Shown piece by piece: positions 25,942 through 34,290 of a DNA stretch of 64,000 nucleotides. The DNA is taken from IMG/VR virus record IMGVR_UViG_3300017917_002434, positions 62,001-126,000 of that record. One strand, 5' to 3'. Made by a program: the position numbers and the translations under genes. The notes under the pieces are model-generated. The model was not told where the DNA came from. It made no database searches and saw only the letters and a list, made by a program, of their open reading frames with translations. The DNA comes from a virus. The stretch's first letter is position 1, and each line of letters begins with the position of its first letter.

Positions 25942-26895
25942 ATGGATTTCAAATCTATACTAAGCAAACTAGACAATTTGTCTGCTCCTCCAAAGGGAGT
26001 CCAAGCACCAAAGCAAGCCGAACCTATTAGATTAGACGAAGGCACAGAATTACGTGTTCTAGCCGGTGTTACAGCATTAACTGAATCCGTTATTGCTGAA
26101 AAGAAATTAACAGCTGGTGAAAAGAAAAAGAAAGAAGAAGTTGTTAAGTCTATGAAAAAAGACAAAGAGGGCTTCAGCAAGCGTTATGGTAAACGTGGCG
26201 AAGAAGTTATGCACGCTACTGCTACTAAGATCGCTAAAAAGAAAGCTGAGAGTGTCAAGTCAAGCGACGAAACTATCGAAGAAGAAATGAAAGTCGGCGA
26301 TACAAAAAAGACACAACACGGCACTTTAACTAAAACAGCTACAGGTGTTAAGCATACAAGAGATCACAAACCAGAAGACGACGACGATTATGTACCTCCA
26401 AAGAAAGAAAAGAAAACTGCTATGACTGGAGCAGAGCGTCGAGAGCAGAAAGCTAAAGACAAAGAACAAGCTAAAGCTTCTAAAGAATACGAAAAGAAGA
26501 ATCCAGGTTCTGTAAAAAAATATGTTGATGGTAAGCTAGTCAAAGAAGCTAACAAACTAGATCCAGTCGGCAAAGAAGACGATGATGTCAACAATGATGG
26601 CAAGAAAGACAGTTCAGATGAGTATCTGAAGAAACGTAGAGCTGCTGTTTCTAAAGCAGTCGGTGGCAAGAAAGCAAATACTAAAGAGTCGCTATCATTC
26701 ATCACGGCATTGAAAGTAGTAAAAGAAAGTCGCGGCGAATTCCAGATCGATCCTATGGACAAGGAATTATGGGCATGGGCAGAACGTGTTGGTAAGACCA
26801 AGTTTACTGAATCAGTTCAAGCACAGGCATTTGCTGCTGCTACTTACGAAAGAATGGGCGGCGAGTGGAACTTACATAAAATTATCAAAGAATAA
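25942..26895 (+). CDS. Lysine-rich core/scaffold-like protein
   Basis: 317 residues from ATG 25942 (AAGGATAAG upstream). The N-terminus MDFKSILSKLDNLSA resembles MRDILNKLTAISE at 19952. The body is extremely charged (KKKKEEVVKSMKKDKEG) and includes the phrase KRYGKRGEEVMHATATKIAKKKA known from marine phage core-type proteins. The C-terminal 60 residues form a folded unit (ELWAWAERVGKTKF, AATYERMGGEWNLHK). Highly charged composition fits a prohead core or internal DNA-binding protein. A terminator follows. Confidence 0.55.
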   Translation: MDFKSILSKLDNLSAPPKGVQAPKQAEPIRLDEGTELRVLAGVTALTESVIAEKKLTAGEKKKKEEVVKSMKKDKEGFSKRYGKRGEEVMHATATKIAKKKAESVKSSDETIEEEMKVGDTKKTQHGTLTKTATGVKHTRDHKPEDDDDYVPPKKEKKTAMTGAERREQKAKDKEQAKASKEYEKKNPGSVKKYVDGKLVKEANKLDPVGKEDDDVNNDGKKDSSDEYLKKRRAAVSKAVGGKKANTKESLSFITALKVVKESRGEFQIDPMDKELWAWAERVGKTKFTESVQAQAFAAATYERMGGEWNLHKIIKE

Positions 26896-26912
26896 AAGTT
26901 CATTTGGTAAAC

Positions 26913-26943
26913 AAAAGCCGGTTAATCATTGACCGGCTTTTTT
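26913..26943 (+). terminator. Rho-independent terminator
   Basis: AAAAGCCGGT (26913-26922) pairs with ACCGGCTTTT (26932-26941); the loop can shorten through extra A-T and G-T pairs, and a T-run follows to 26943. It closes the head-protein-like island. Confidence 0.88.
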
Positions 26944-26957
26944 ATTGACTATATAAT
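26929..26957 (+). promoter_or_regulatory. Sigma70-type early promoter before the dsbA-like gene
   Basis: TTGACC (26929-26934), 17-base spacer, perfect TATAAT (26952-26957). The -35 box is part of the terminator hairpin loop and 3' arm. The predicted start near 26964 gives a short leader with CGGAG before ATG 26983. Confidence 0.75.
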
Positions 26958-26982
26958 GTACATTATTAACCGGAGTTAACAA

Positions 26983-27243
26983 ATGGCAAAAATGTACGGC
27001 CCAGAAGAAAAGGCAAAGCTCGAAAGATTGATTACCGAAGGCGGCAATGTCCTTCGAGAGATTGAAGATCTACAAGAAGGTCTCAAAGAAACTGTAAAAG
27101 CTGTAGCCGAAGAATTACAAGTTAAACCTAGCATTATTAACAAAGCAATTAAAATCGCACATAAAGATAATTGGAAAGACCACGAACAAGAATGGGACGA
27201 AATCGAAATGATCTTAGGTGTAACCAAAAGATTACCTGAATGA
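26983..27243 (+). CDS. DsbA-like double-stranded DNA-binding protein
   Basis: 86 residues. The C-terminal half (VKAVAEELQVKPSIINKAIKIAHKDNWKDHEQEWDEIE) follows the pattern of T4 DsbA (KDELGV...FNRLL.LYHKDN...E.E.EEV..LYD), a small helical protein that binds dsDNA and helps late transcription. The match is by remembered family pattern and is moderate. It sits just before the polymerase gene and has its own early promoter. Confidence 0.6.
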   Translation: MAKMYGPEEKAKLERLITEGGNVLREIEDLQEGLKETVKAVAEELQVKPSIINKAIKIAHKDNWKDHEQEWDEIEMILGVTKRLPE

Positions 27244-27530
27244 TAGATATATTAAATGGAACAGTCAATTGGATCAAACAAGATTACTCGAGCAATAGAA
27301 TACGTTTTTGCCTTGAGGTCCTTGCTTGGGCTATCAGCATTGGCTGTTCTATCACTATGGCACTCACCGTTCCAACACCACCTCTCATCATACTTTACCC
27401 AATCTGGATTATTGGTTGTGCTATATACGCTGGGTGTGCTCTTAGTCGTGGTTCCTTTGGTATGTTGGCTAATTATCTCTTACTGGTCACAATCGACACA
27501 GTAGGATTGGCCAGGATGATACTTCAATGA
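27240..27530 (+). CDS. Membrane protein, three predicted TM segments
   Basis: 96 residues, overlapping its neighbours by 4 bases. Hydrophobic segments at about 25-45 (CLEVLAWAISIGCSITMALTV), 48-68 (LIILYPIWIIGCAIYAGCAL) and 74-92 (GMLANYLLLVTIDTVGLA). No signal peptide or catalytic motif. The type is common in marine myoviruses next to replication genes (from memory); function unknown. Confidence 0.55.
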   Translation: MIDILNGTVNWIKQDYSSNRIRFCLEVLAWAISIGCSITMALTVPTPPLIILYPIWIIGCAIYAGCALSRGSFGMLANYLLLVTIDTVGLARMILQ

Positions 27531-27658
27531 CTGCTATAGCACTAGAAATTATTTTCAACTGGGTGTTAATGGGAATAATCCTATCAGCTGTAATGGTAAT
27601 CGGTTTATATTTTGCTATTCTATGCGAAAAATTTATTGACTACTTACGCAGTCAATAA
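27527..27658 (+). CDS. Small single-TM protein (43 residues)
   Basis: ATG 27527 overlaps the previous stop (ATGA) and the frame closes at TAA 27656-27658. The peptide has one long hydrophobic span (IIFNWVLMGIILSAVMVIGL continuing to about residue 33) and a short basic tail (EKFIDYLRSQ). Coupling to another membrane protein gene supports it. The stop overlaps a late promoter core. Confidence 0.5.
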   Translation: MTAIALEIIFNWVLMGIILSAVMVIGLYFAILCEKFIDYLRSQ

Positions 27659-27661
27659 ATA
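27655..27661 (+). promoter_or_regulatory. T4-type late promoter core
   Basis: ATAAATA within CAATAAATATATTAG. It lies 74 bases before the polymerase start, longer than the usual leader here, so any transcript would contain the tandem hairpins at 27678-27722. Confidence 0.45.
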
Positions 27662-27677
27662 TATTAGAGTAAGGTTT

Positions 27678-27722
27678 GATCAGCCATAAATGATCCGTTT
27701 GGTTTGCCAGCCGCAAGTGGCA
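27678..27722 (+). promoter_or_regulatory. Tandem hairpin leader, candidate gp43 translational operator
   Basis: Two hairpins, each with a 5-bp stem and 8-base loop: GATCA-GCCATAAA-TGATC (27678-27695) and TGCCA-GCCGCAAG-TGGCA (27705-27722). Each follows GGTTTG, so the unit is a 28-base tandem repeat. Both loops read GCCNNAAN. The second ends one base before AGGAG, the ribosome site of the polymerase gene. T4 gp43 represses its own translation by binding a 5-bp/8-base hairpin in the same position; the geometry matches, the sequence does not need to. Confidence 0.6.
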
Positions 27723-27734
27723 TAGGAGAAAAAT

Positions 27735-30401
27735 TTGAGTTACGTTGACGCATTCTATAATCGCGATCAGGATACTATCCATATTGTCGAACGAGACGAT
27801 AAAGGAATTAGGCATTTTAAAGAATATCCTGCTCGACACATCTTTTACTTTCAAGACCCTAAAGGAAAATACACTAGTACTCACGGAGAACCGCTGAGCC
27901 GTGTAACCTGTAAAAATCTCAAAGATTTACATAAAGAACTTAAAATACATAGTGGCATGAAGCTCTACGAATCGGACATAAATCCGATTTATCGCTGTCT
28001 CGAAGACAATTATCTAAATCAAGATTCTCCTAAATTACAAGTAGCGTTTTTTGATATTGAAGTTGACTTTGATCCGGAACGTGGTTACGCATCGCCTGAA
28101 GATGCTTTTATGCCGATTACTGCTATAGCTATTCATTTACAATGGCTGAATACTCTAGTTTGTTTAGCCCTACCTCCAAAAACGCTAACTTTAGAAGAAG
28201 CCAAAAAACAAGTATCTGAATTTCCTAATACATATATCTTCGAAACAGAGGCTGAACTATTAGATAACTTCTTAAATCTCATCCAAGATGCTGATGTGTT
28301 AAGTGGTTGGAACTCAGAAGGCTTTGATATTCCTTACACAGTTAATCGTGTTACCAAAGTTCTCAGCAAAGATGACACAAGACGTTTCTGTTTGTGGGAT
28401 CAATATCCTAAGAAGCGTGAATACGAGAAATATGGTAGAACTTCTGTGACCTATGATCTCGTAGGTAGAGTACATCTAGATTTATTAGAAATCTATAGAA
28501 AATATACCTACGAAGAAAGACATTCGTATCGACTAGATGCTATCGCCGAATATGAATTAGGAGAAACTAAAACAGTCTATGAAGGTACATTAGATCAACT
28601 TTACAATAATGATTTCAAAAAGTTCATCGAATACAATAGACAAGACTGTGCTCTACTAGATAAACTAGACAATAAACTTAAATTCTTGGATCTCGCTAAT
28701 AAGATCGCACACGAAAATACAGTATTACTACAGACTACAATGGGTGCTGTAGCTGTTACAGAGCAGGCTATCATTAACGAGGCACATCGTAGAGGGATGA
28801 TAGTACCCAATCGGGTAAGAAGAGAACCTGGCTCTGAGCCAGCTGCTGGTGCTTATGTCGCTTATCCTAAGAAAGGCATCCACGAATGGATTGGTTCAGT
28901 TGATATTAACTCACTGTATCCTTCAGCAATTCGTGCCTTAAACATGGGACCAGAGACTATCGTAGGACAGTTGCGTCAAGACTACACTAAAAACTATATC
29001 GATCAAGAAATGGGCAAAGGAAAATCTTTCGCCGCTGCTTGGGAAGGTATATTTGGTAGTCTAGAATACGAATATGTGATGGAAAGAAACGTTGCCAAAG
29101 AAATTACTATCGACTGGGAAGGTGGGGGTAGTGATACACTCAGCGGTGCTCAGATCTATGATCTTATATTCGAAAACAATCAACCTTGGATGCTATCAGC
29201 AAACGGTACTATCTTTACCTACGAAAAAGAAGGTATTATTCCCGGACTGTTAAAGCGTTGGTATGCTGAACGTAAAGAGATGCAGGCCAAACTTAAAGAA
29301 TGTATCGCTGCTGGTAATAAAGTAGAAGAAGAATACTGGGACAAGCGACAGCTAGTTAAGAAGATTAATTTGAACAGTTTGTACGGTGCTATTCTTAATC
29401 CGGGTTGTAGGTTCTTTGATAATAGGATCGGTCAGAGTACTACACTCAGTGGTAGACAGATCGTCAAACATATGGCTAGTAAGATCAATGAAATAGCCAC
29501 AGGAGAATATGATTACAAAGGTAAAGCTGTAATCTACGGTGATACAGACTCATGTTATTTCTCAGCCTATCCTGTATTAAAGAAAGAAATTGAATCTGGA
29601 CAGTTGCCGTGGACCAAAGAAACTGTGGTTCAACTCTATGATCAGATCGCCGACGAAGTAAATGCCAGCTTTCCAAAAATGATGCAGGATAAGTTTCATT
29701 GTCCTAAGACTCGCGGAGAAGTTATTAAAGCAGGTAGAGAACTTGTTGCTTCAAAGGGGCTGTTTATTACCAAGAAGCGTTATGCTGTACTTTATTATGA
29801 TAAAGAAGGCAAACGTACAGATGTTAATGATAAACCTGGTAAAATCAAAGCCATGGGTCTTGATCTGAAACGTTCAGATACTCCTGTTGTAATTCAAGAC
29901 TTCCTTAGCAAAGTACTCGAGATGGTACTTAATGGTGTTCCTAGAGAAGAAGTTCTAGAATACATCACTGATTTCCGTACAGAGTTTAAGACTAGACCTG
30001 GTTGGGAGAAAGGTTCACCTAAACGTGCCAACAACATTACCGAGTATCAGGCTAAAGAAAAGAAACAAGGCAAAGCCAACATGCCCGGCCATGTTCGAGC
30101 TAGCTTAAACTGGAATACTCTGAAACGTATGCATGACGACAAGTACTCTATGGGGATCACTGACGGTGCTAAGGTTATTGTTTGTAAAGTCAAAGATAAT
30201 CCAATGGGCTATACTTCAGTGGCATACCCTGTTGACGAACTTAGATTGCCGCAATGGTTCAAAGATCTTCCGTTCGATGATTCCGAGATGGAGACTACAG
30301 TCATCGACGAAAAGCTAGAAAACCTTATTGGTGTTTTGGAATGGGACATCAGTTCAACAAGGTCAGATAACACATTCAGCAAATTGTTTGATTTTGAGTA
30401 A
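27735..30401 (+). CDS. 43: Family B DNA polymerase (gp43), TTG start
   Basis: 888 residues (T4 gp43 898). TTG start with AGGAG six bases upstream. Exonuclease motifs: FFDIEVDFD (Exo I), LSGWNSEGFDIPY (Exo II) and YNRQDCALLDKL (Exo III region). Polymerase motifs: SVDINSLYPSAIRA (A), KKINLNSLYGAI (B), YGDTDSCYF (C) and ITKKRYAV. The C-terminal tail ends in SKLFDFE, resembling the clamp-binding end of T4 gp43 (LFDMFDF). All catalytic residues look intact. No intein or split is present. Confidence 0.96.
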   Translation: MSYVDAFYNRDQDTIHIVERDDKGIRHFKEYPARHIFYFQDPKGKYTSTHGEPLSRVTCKNLKDLHKELKIHSGMKLYESDINPIYRCLEDNYLNQDSPKLQVAFFDIEVDFDPERGYASPEDAFMPITAIAIHLQWLNTLVCLALPPKTLTLEEAKKQVSEFPNTYIFETEAELLDNFLNLIQDADVLSGWNSEGFDIPYTVNRVTKVLSKDDTRRFCLWDQYPKKREYEKYGRTSVTYDLVGRVHLDLLEIYRKYTYEERHSYRLDAIAEYELGETKTVYEGTLDQLYNNDFKKFIEYNRQDCALLDKLDNKLKFLDLANKIAHENTVLLQTTMGAVAVTEQAIINEAHRRGMIVPNRVRREPGSEPAAGAYVAYPKKGIHEWIGSVDINSLYPSAIRALNMGPETIVGQLRQDYTKNYIDQEMGKGKSFAAAWEGIFGSLEYEYVMERNVAKEITIDWEGGGSDTLSGAQIYDLIFENNQPWMLSANGTIFTYEKEGIIPGLLKRWYAERKEMQAKLKECIAAGNKVEEEYWDKRQLVKKINLNSLYGAILNPGCRFFDNRIGQSTTLSGRQIVKHMASKINEIATGEYDYKGKAVIYGDTDSCYFSAYPVLKKEIESGQLPWTKETVVQLYDQIADEVNASFPKMMQDKFHCPKTRGEVIKAGRELVASKGLFITKKRYAVLYYDKEGKRTDVNDKPGKIKAMGLDLKRSDTPVVIQDFLSKVLEMVLNGVPREEVLEYITDFRTEFKTRPGWEKGSPKRANNITEYQAKEKKQGKANMPGHVRASLNWNTLKRMHDDKYSMGITDGAKVIVCKVKDNPMGYTSVAYPVDELRLPQWFKDLPFDDSEMETTVIDEKLENLIGVLEWDISSTRSDNTFSKLFDFE

Positions 30402-30409
30402 TTTCTAGG

Positions 30410-30438
30410 TTGATTTTTTCTCAAGATCTAAATATAAT
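30410..30438 (+). promoter_or_regulatory. Sigma70-type promoter before gene 45
   Basis: TTGATT (30410-30415), 17-base spacer, TATAAT (30433-30438). The spacer contains TTTTCTCAA right after the -35 box, as in the dnaJ promoter at 15576. The leader carries TGGAG before ATG 30464. Confidence 0.65.
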
Positions 30439-30463
30439 CTTAATATACATGGAGACTCTCTAA

Positions 30464-31201
30464 ATGAAAGATATTTTACAAGACATCGTAGGTCACACAC
30501 AGAATCTAGGCTTCTTAACAACTGTTAAAGTCACAGGCTCAGAAGAAGGTACAGCAATTTTTTCAATGGCGGATGATCGTTCTGTGATCATGGAAGCTAC
30601 TACACACAATCCATATCCAGATATGATTGGTACATTTGGTATGCCGCAACTACAGAAACTCAAGTATCTGTTAGATGGGCCGGAGTATAAAGAAGATGCT
30701 AAGATCAATATTACCACAGCAGAACGCAATGGCGAAACTATTCCTGTAGGCATCCACTTTGAAAACAAAGACGGCGACTTCAAGAACGATTATCGTTTCA
30801 TGAATCAAGAAATCATCAACGAAAAGATGAAGACAGTCAAGTTTCGTGGTGTTAAGTGGGACGTAGAATTAGAGCCAAGCGTGGCCGCAGTACAGCGTTT
30901 CAACTTTCAAGCAGGTGCTCACAGCGAACATCCGACATTTCTCGCTAAAACAGACAGCGGTAATCTAAAGTTTATCTTTGGTGATGCTTCTACACACGGT
31001 GGTGAGTTTGTATTCGCACAGAATGTAGCAGGTAAACTTGATCGCGGTTGGACTTGGCCAGTCAATCCAATCCTAAGTATCTTGAAAATCGCAGATGTTA
31101 ACAATACAAAAATGGCTCTAAGTAATGAAGGTGCCATCCAGATTACTCTAGACAGCGGTTTAGCTACTTACAAATACATTATTCCAGCACAACAGCAATG
31201 A
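30464..31201 (+). CDS. 45: DNA polymerase sliding clamp (gp45)
   Basis: 245 residues (T4 gp45 228). Two-domain clamp layout with the phrases VTGSEEGTAIFSMADDRSV, FNFQAGAHSEHPTF and a C-terminal IQITLDSGLATYKYIIPAQ; position directly after gene 43 supports it. In T4 it also tethers late-transcription machinery (gp33/gp55), matching the late promoters seen here. It has its own early promoter, allowing expression beyond that of gene 43. Confidence 0.9.
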   Translation: MKDILQDIVGHTQNLGFLTTVKVTGSEEGTAIFSMADDRSVIMEATTHNPYPDMIGTFGMPQLQKLKYLLDGPEYKEDAKINITTAERNGETIPVGIHFENKDGDFKNDYRFMNQEIINEKMKTVKFRGVKWDVELEPSVAAVQRFNFQAGAHSEHPTFLAKTDSGNLKFIFGDASTHGGEFVFAQNVAGKLDRGWTWPVNPILSILKIADVNNTKMALSNEGAIQITLDSGLATYKYIIPAQQQ

Positions 31202-31205
31202 TATT

Positions 31206-31448
31206 ATGAAAGAGTGGCGTGACGCAGATCATAAGGTTTCTTATTATTTTGAAAAAGATAATGGTAGGATCATCGGTCAAGTATACAATCTAGCACATAC
31301 AAATATCTATGGTGCTAAAGTTTACAGCGAACGCAACGAAGAATTATATCTAGGTCAATATATCAGCTATGAATTCGCTAAAAAGGCCACTGAACATTTT
31401 TGGAACGTACAAGAGAGAACACTAACACATGAAGAAGCCACCAGTTAA
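31206..31448 (+). CDS. Hypothetical protein
   Basis: 80 residues starting 4 bases after gene 45. One beta-rich domain (KVSYYFEKDNGRIIGQVYN, IYGAKVYSERNEELYLGQYIS) ending in a helix that carries AKKATEHFWNVQERTL. It overlaps the DpdA-like gene by 20 bases. Similar small genes follow clamp genes in marine T4-like phages, from memory. Function unknown. Confidence 0.5.
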   Translation: MKEWRDADHKVSYYFEKDNGRIIGQVYNLAHTNIYGAKVYSERNEELYLGQYISYEFAKKATEHFWNVQERTLTHEEATS

Positions 31449-32955
31449 TTTAACCCCACTACAGAAAGACTACGCAGTATATCTACCTGCGATCAGTTGT
31501 TTCTTTTCAACATACATTAGCAAACAGAGATTTGACGAATTCGTTCCGCAAGATCGTATTCCTAAAGGATTTGATCGAGGCATCGAAGGTATGAACTTCT
31601 TAAATCCAGAACAGGGTTACTTTACCTACAAATATGGCTTATATTCAGCTGGTCACGCACAATTAGATCTAAATAAGACTATAACACAAGATGCTATGAT
31701 ACAAGATCGTGATCGTGCTAATACTTTGATCGTAGGCGATTCCGGCGGATATCAGATTGGTAAAGGTGTTCTTAAATTTGATTGGCAGAATTTCGAAGGA
31801 GCAGCAGCGAACAAGGTTCGCGACAACATCCTTAATTGGTTAGAATTAACTGCCGATTGGTCAATGTTGCTAGACGTCCCTACCTGGGCTTGTGATCATA
31901 TTCATGGTCCAAAAACAGGATTAAAAAGTTTCAATGATTGTTTAGAAAAAACACTTCACAATAACGACTATTTCATTAGAAATAGACTAGGTCAAACTAA
32001 ATTTTTAAATGTTCTTCAAGGTAGTGACTGGGAAACAGCACAGGCTTGGTATGAAGCAGTTAAACACTTGCCCACAGAAGGTTGGGCGATGGGTGGAAAG
32101 AATATGTGCGATATGGAAATCGCACTAAAAAGACTTATCATTCTAAGAGACGAAAAACTTTTAGATGATAGGAATTGGATGCACTTCTTGGGCACCGCTC
32201 AATTAGATTGGTCCTGCTATCTAACTTCTATTCAACGCCAAGTGAGGGAAAACATCAATGAAAACTTTACCATATCTTTTGACTGTGCCAGCCCATTTAT
32301 CGCAACAGCACACGGACTCGTCTATACTAACGCCCAGCACACAAACAAACGCTGGTCAGTCATCATGGACAAAGCACCAGACAACAAAGCCCTTAGCCAG
32401 GCTTTTCATGTCCCGTTCCCCTTTGAATCAGAAATCGGAAGAAGACTCACTCAAGGTGACATCTGCTGGTACAAGCCGGGAATGTTAAACAAAGTAGGCA
32501 AAGAAGGCAAAACATCTTGGGATAGTTTTGGTTACGCCCTAATGATGGCACATAATACCTACTGTCATATTGTTGCTGTACAACGTGCTAATAATTTGAT
32601 GGATATCGAAACTGCTCGATTCGCTCCCGATTGGAGAGAGTGGAAGAAGATCAAAGACTCGGACATGAGTGACGAGTATTCAGATTGGGTACCTAGAAAT
32701 ATACTTTACTTTGATCGTTTTGTAAAAGAATTATTCAAGAGCGAAACACCTATGCAGATGATCGAAGATGCTAAACCTATGCTATCAAATATGATGGGTA
32801 TGAGACTTAAAGGTGGGGTGGCTAAGAACCAATTTAACAGTTTGTTCGACGAAGAACAAAAAACCGGCGATGTAGAAGATTTCATGGATCCCGAAGATCC
32901 TAAGTTGAAAGAATTGGAAGAACTTTATTACGAACAGGAGGCTCAGAATGTATGA
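31429..32955 (+). CDS. dpdA: DpdA-like DNA transglycosylase (TGT superfamily)
   Basis: 508 residues. The tRNA-guanine transglycosylase pattern is readable: VGDSGGYQIG (Asp 104, equivalent to the TGT general base), LLDVPTW (Asp 149), GWAMGG (residues 218-223) and FDCASPF (Asp 285, equivalent to the TGT nucleophile in DCVxPTR). The CxCxxC zinc site of tRNA TGT is missing. Phage and island DpdA proteins use this fold to exchange guanine in DNA for preQ0-type bases. FolE, a QueD-like protein and QueE lie 2.4-11 kb downstream and could supply the base. Confidence 0.72.
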   Translation: MKKPPVNLTPLQKDYAVYLPAISCFFSTYISKQRFDEFVPQDRIPKGFDRGIEGMNFLNPEQGYFTYKYGLYSAGHAQLDLNKTITQDAMIQDRDRANTLIVGDSGGYQIGKGVLKFDWQNFEGAAANKVRDNILNWLELTADWSMLLDVPTWACDHIHGPKTGLKSFNDCLEKTLHNNDYFIRNRLGQTKFLNVLQGSDWETAQAWYEAVKHLPTEGWAMGGKNMCDMEIALKRLIILRDEKLLDDRNWMHFLGTAQLDWSCYLTSIQRQVRENINENFTISFDCASPFIATAHGLVYTNAQHTNKRWSVIMDKAPDNKALSQAFHVPFPFESEIGRRLTQGDICWYKPGMLNKVGKEGKTSWDSFGYALMMAHNTYCHIVAVQRANNLMDIETARFAPDWREWKKIKDSDMSDEYSDWVPRNILYFDRFVKELFKSETPMQMIEDAKPMLSNMMGMRLKGGVAKNQFNSLFDEEQKTGDVEDFMDPEDPKLKELEELYYEQEAQNV

Positions 32956-33160
32956 ACGCAGAATTAAACATTTGGAAGAAGCACACAGAGCACTGGATAA
33001 ACAGATCGAAACTTTGGAAAGAACTGGTAATTTTACAGACCAAAGATTAACTGATTTGAAGAAACATAAGTTGACATTAAAGGATGAAATTGCTATACTA
33101 AAGCGTAAGCAATGGGAACACGACCACGAAACTATCCATTATGACGACGACGAAAGATAA
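32948..33160 (+). CDS. Coiled-coil protein, DUF465/YdcH-like
   Basis: 70 residues. LEEAHRALDKQIETLERTGNF followed by a TDQRLTDLKKHKLTLKDEI-type helix matches the short coiled-coil DUF465 family, usually about 70 residues. No enzymatic role. It overlaps both neighbours. Likely a small protein-protein interaction module. Confidence 0.65.
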   Translation: MYERRIKHLEEAHRALDKQIETLERTGNFTDQRLTDLKKHKLTLKDEIAILKRKQWEHDHETIHYDDDER

Positions 33161-33374
33161 GAAATCTAAACCTCATCAATTTGCTCTTAATCGAAGCCAA
33201 ATTGAAAAACTTGCCAAGATGGCCGCTCACTTTAAAGAAGTCGAGTGGTTCACTCTCGAAGAAAACAATAGCAGCGGAATCGGTCCTACCGTTGTTGTTA
33301 AGTTCAACCTATTCAACGATATCGATAAGGACATCGATACTACCGTTGATATCACTGATGTGAGTACCTGGTGA
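33141..33374 (+). CDS. Hypothetical protein
   Basis: 77 residues. Basic N-terminus (TTTKDKKSKPHQFALNRSQIEKLAKM), then a beta hairpin with VEWFTLEENNSSGIGPTVVVKF and an Asp-rich tail (DIDKDIDTTVDITD). It overlaps the upstream gene by 20 bases in another frame. Function unknown. Confidence 0.5.
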   Translation: MTTTKDKKSKPHQFALNRSQIEKLAKMAAHFKEVEWFTLEENNSSGIGPTVVVKFNLFNDIDKDIDTTVDITDVSTW

Positions 33375-33835
33375 ATCAAGATCTTGATAAAAAACTCTGC
33401 GAAAAATATCCAAAAATTTTTAAAGACAGGCACGGTGATCCTAAACAAACTTTAATGTGTTTTGGTTTTGAATGCGGAGACGGATGGTATAGTATTCTCG
33501 ATGCTCTGTGTTCTAATATCCAACATCACATCGATTGGAATAATCAGAATCATGCCAAAGGTTTTAAACAATATAAAGAAGTACCGCAAGTAGTAGCTGT
33601 ACAGATCAAAGAAAAATTTGGAGGTCTTCGTTTTTATTACGACGGTGGCGATGATCACATTAGCGGTATGGTACGGATGGCTGAGTCATGGGCCGATCGT
33701 ACCTGCGAAGAATGCGGAGGACCAGGATATGCAAGACGAGGTGGTTGGATCAAGACTCTTTGCGATCACCACGAAGAAATTAGACAAGAACATTATCGCC
33801 AACGTGAAATGAAACTATCAGGACTTGAAGAATGA
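33371..33835 (+). CDS. Zinc-ribbon-like hypothetical protein, GTG start
   Basis: 154 residues. GTG start overlapping the previous stop. A common marine phage protein type with FGFECGDGWYSILDALC, VQIKEKFGGLRFYY, and a C-terminal CEECGGPGY...LCDHH cluster that could hold one zinc ion (two Cys, then Cys/His). No catalytic motif. It may be nucleic acid or protein binding; inference only. Confidence 0.55.
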   Translation: MNQDLDKKLCEKYPKIFKDRHGDPKQTLMCFGFECGDGWYSILDALCSNIQHHIDWNNQNHAKGFKQYKEVPQVVAVQIKEKFGGLRFYYDGGDDHISGMVRMAESWADRTCEECGGPGYARRGGWIKTLCDHHEEIRQEHYRQREMKLSGLEE

Positions 33836-34290
33836 GAACCTGCGGAGAATGTACAGAATGCTGTACAGGAACATTACAGGGCGAAGTCCGAGGTTATAAA
33901 TTTGATAAAAATTCGCCCTGTTTCTTTTTAAAAGAAAATAAATGTAGCATTTATGAATCCCGTCCAGATCATCCTTGTAAAAATTATAGCTGTATGTGGT
34001 TAAACGATATTAGTATTCCTGATTTCATGAGACCAGATATTTCGAAGGTAGTTTTAACTAAACGGTCTGTTGATAATTTTGATTACATAGAAGCAGAAGA
34101 AGCTGCTCGAAAAATTATGTCTGCTGAAACCCTAGCTAACGTTATCAATTTCGCTGTCCAAACTAAACAGAATTTAGTATACAGAGTTTCGGGCAGACTA
34201 AGATGGTTTGGAGATCCAGAATTTATAAACTTTATGGATAATCAAAAAATAGTTACTAAAATTATTGAGGTAAAACCTTATGAAGCGTGA
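33832..34290 (+). CDS. CxxCxxCC (YkgJ-like) cysteine cluster protein
   Basis: 152 residues. N-terminal CGECTECCTGTL plus CFFLKENKCSIYESRPDHPC and NYSCMWL give the eight-Cys pattern of the YkgJ/UPF0153 family, thought to chelate zinc or iron. The family's role is unsettled. The C-terminal 80 residues are phage-specific. It lies among the preQ0 pathway genes, but a functional link is not shown. Confidence 0.7.
   Translation: MRTCGECTECCTGTLQGEVRGYKFDKNSPCFFLKENKCSIYESRPDHPCKNYSCMWLNDISIPDFMRPDISKVVLTKRSVDNFDYIEAEEAARKIMSAETLANVINFAVQTKQNLVYRVSGRLRWFGDPEFINFMDNQKIVTKIIEVKPYEA

Noticed and set aside
31429-32955. Ordinary tRNA-guanine transglycosylase
   Set aside because: No CxCxxC zinc site, longer than tRNA TGT, and a phage modification context; DpdA-like is the better reading.
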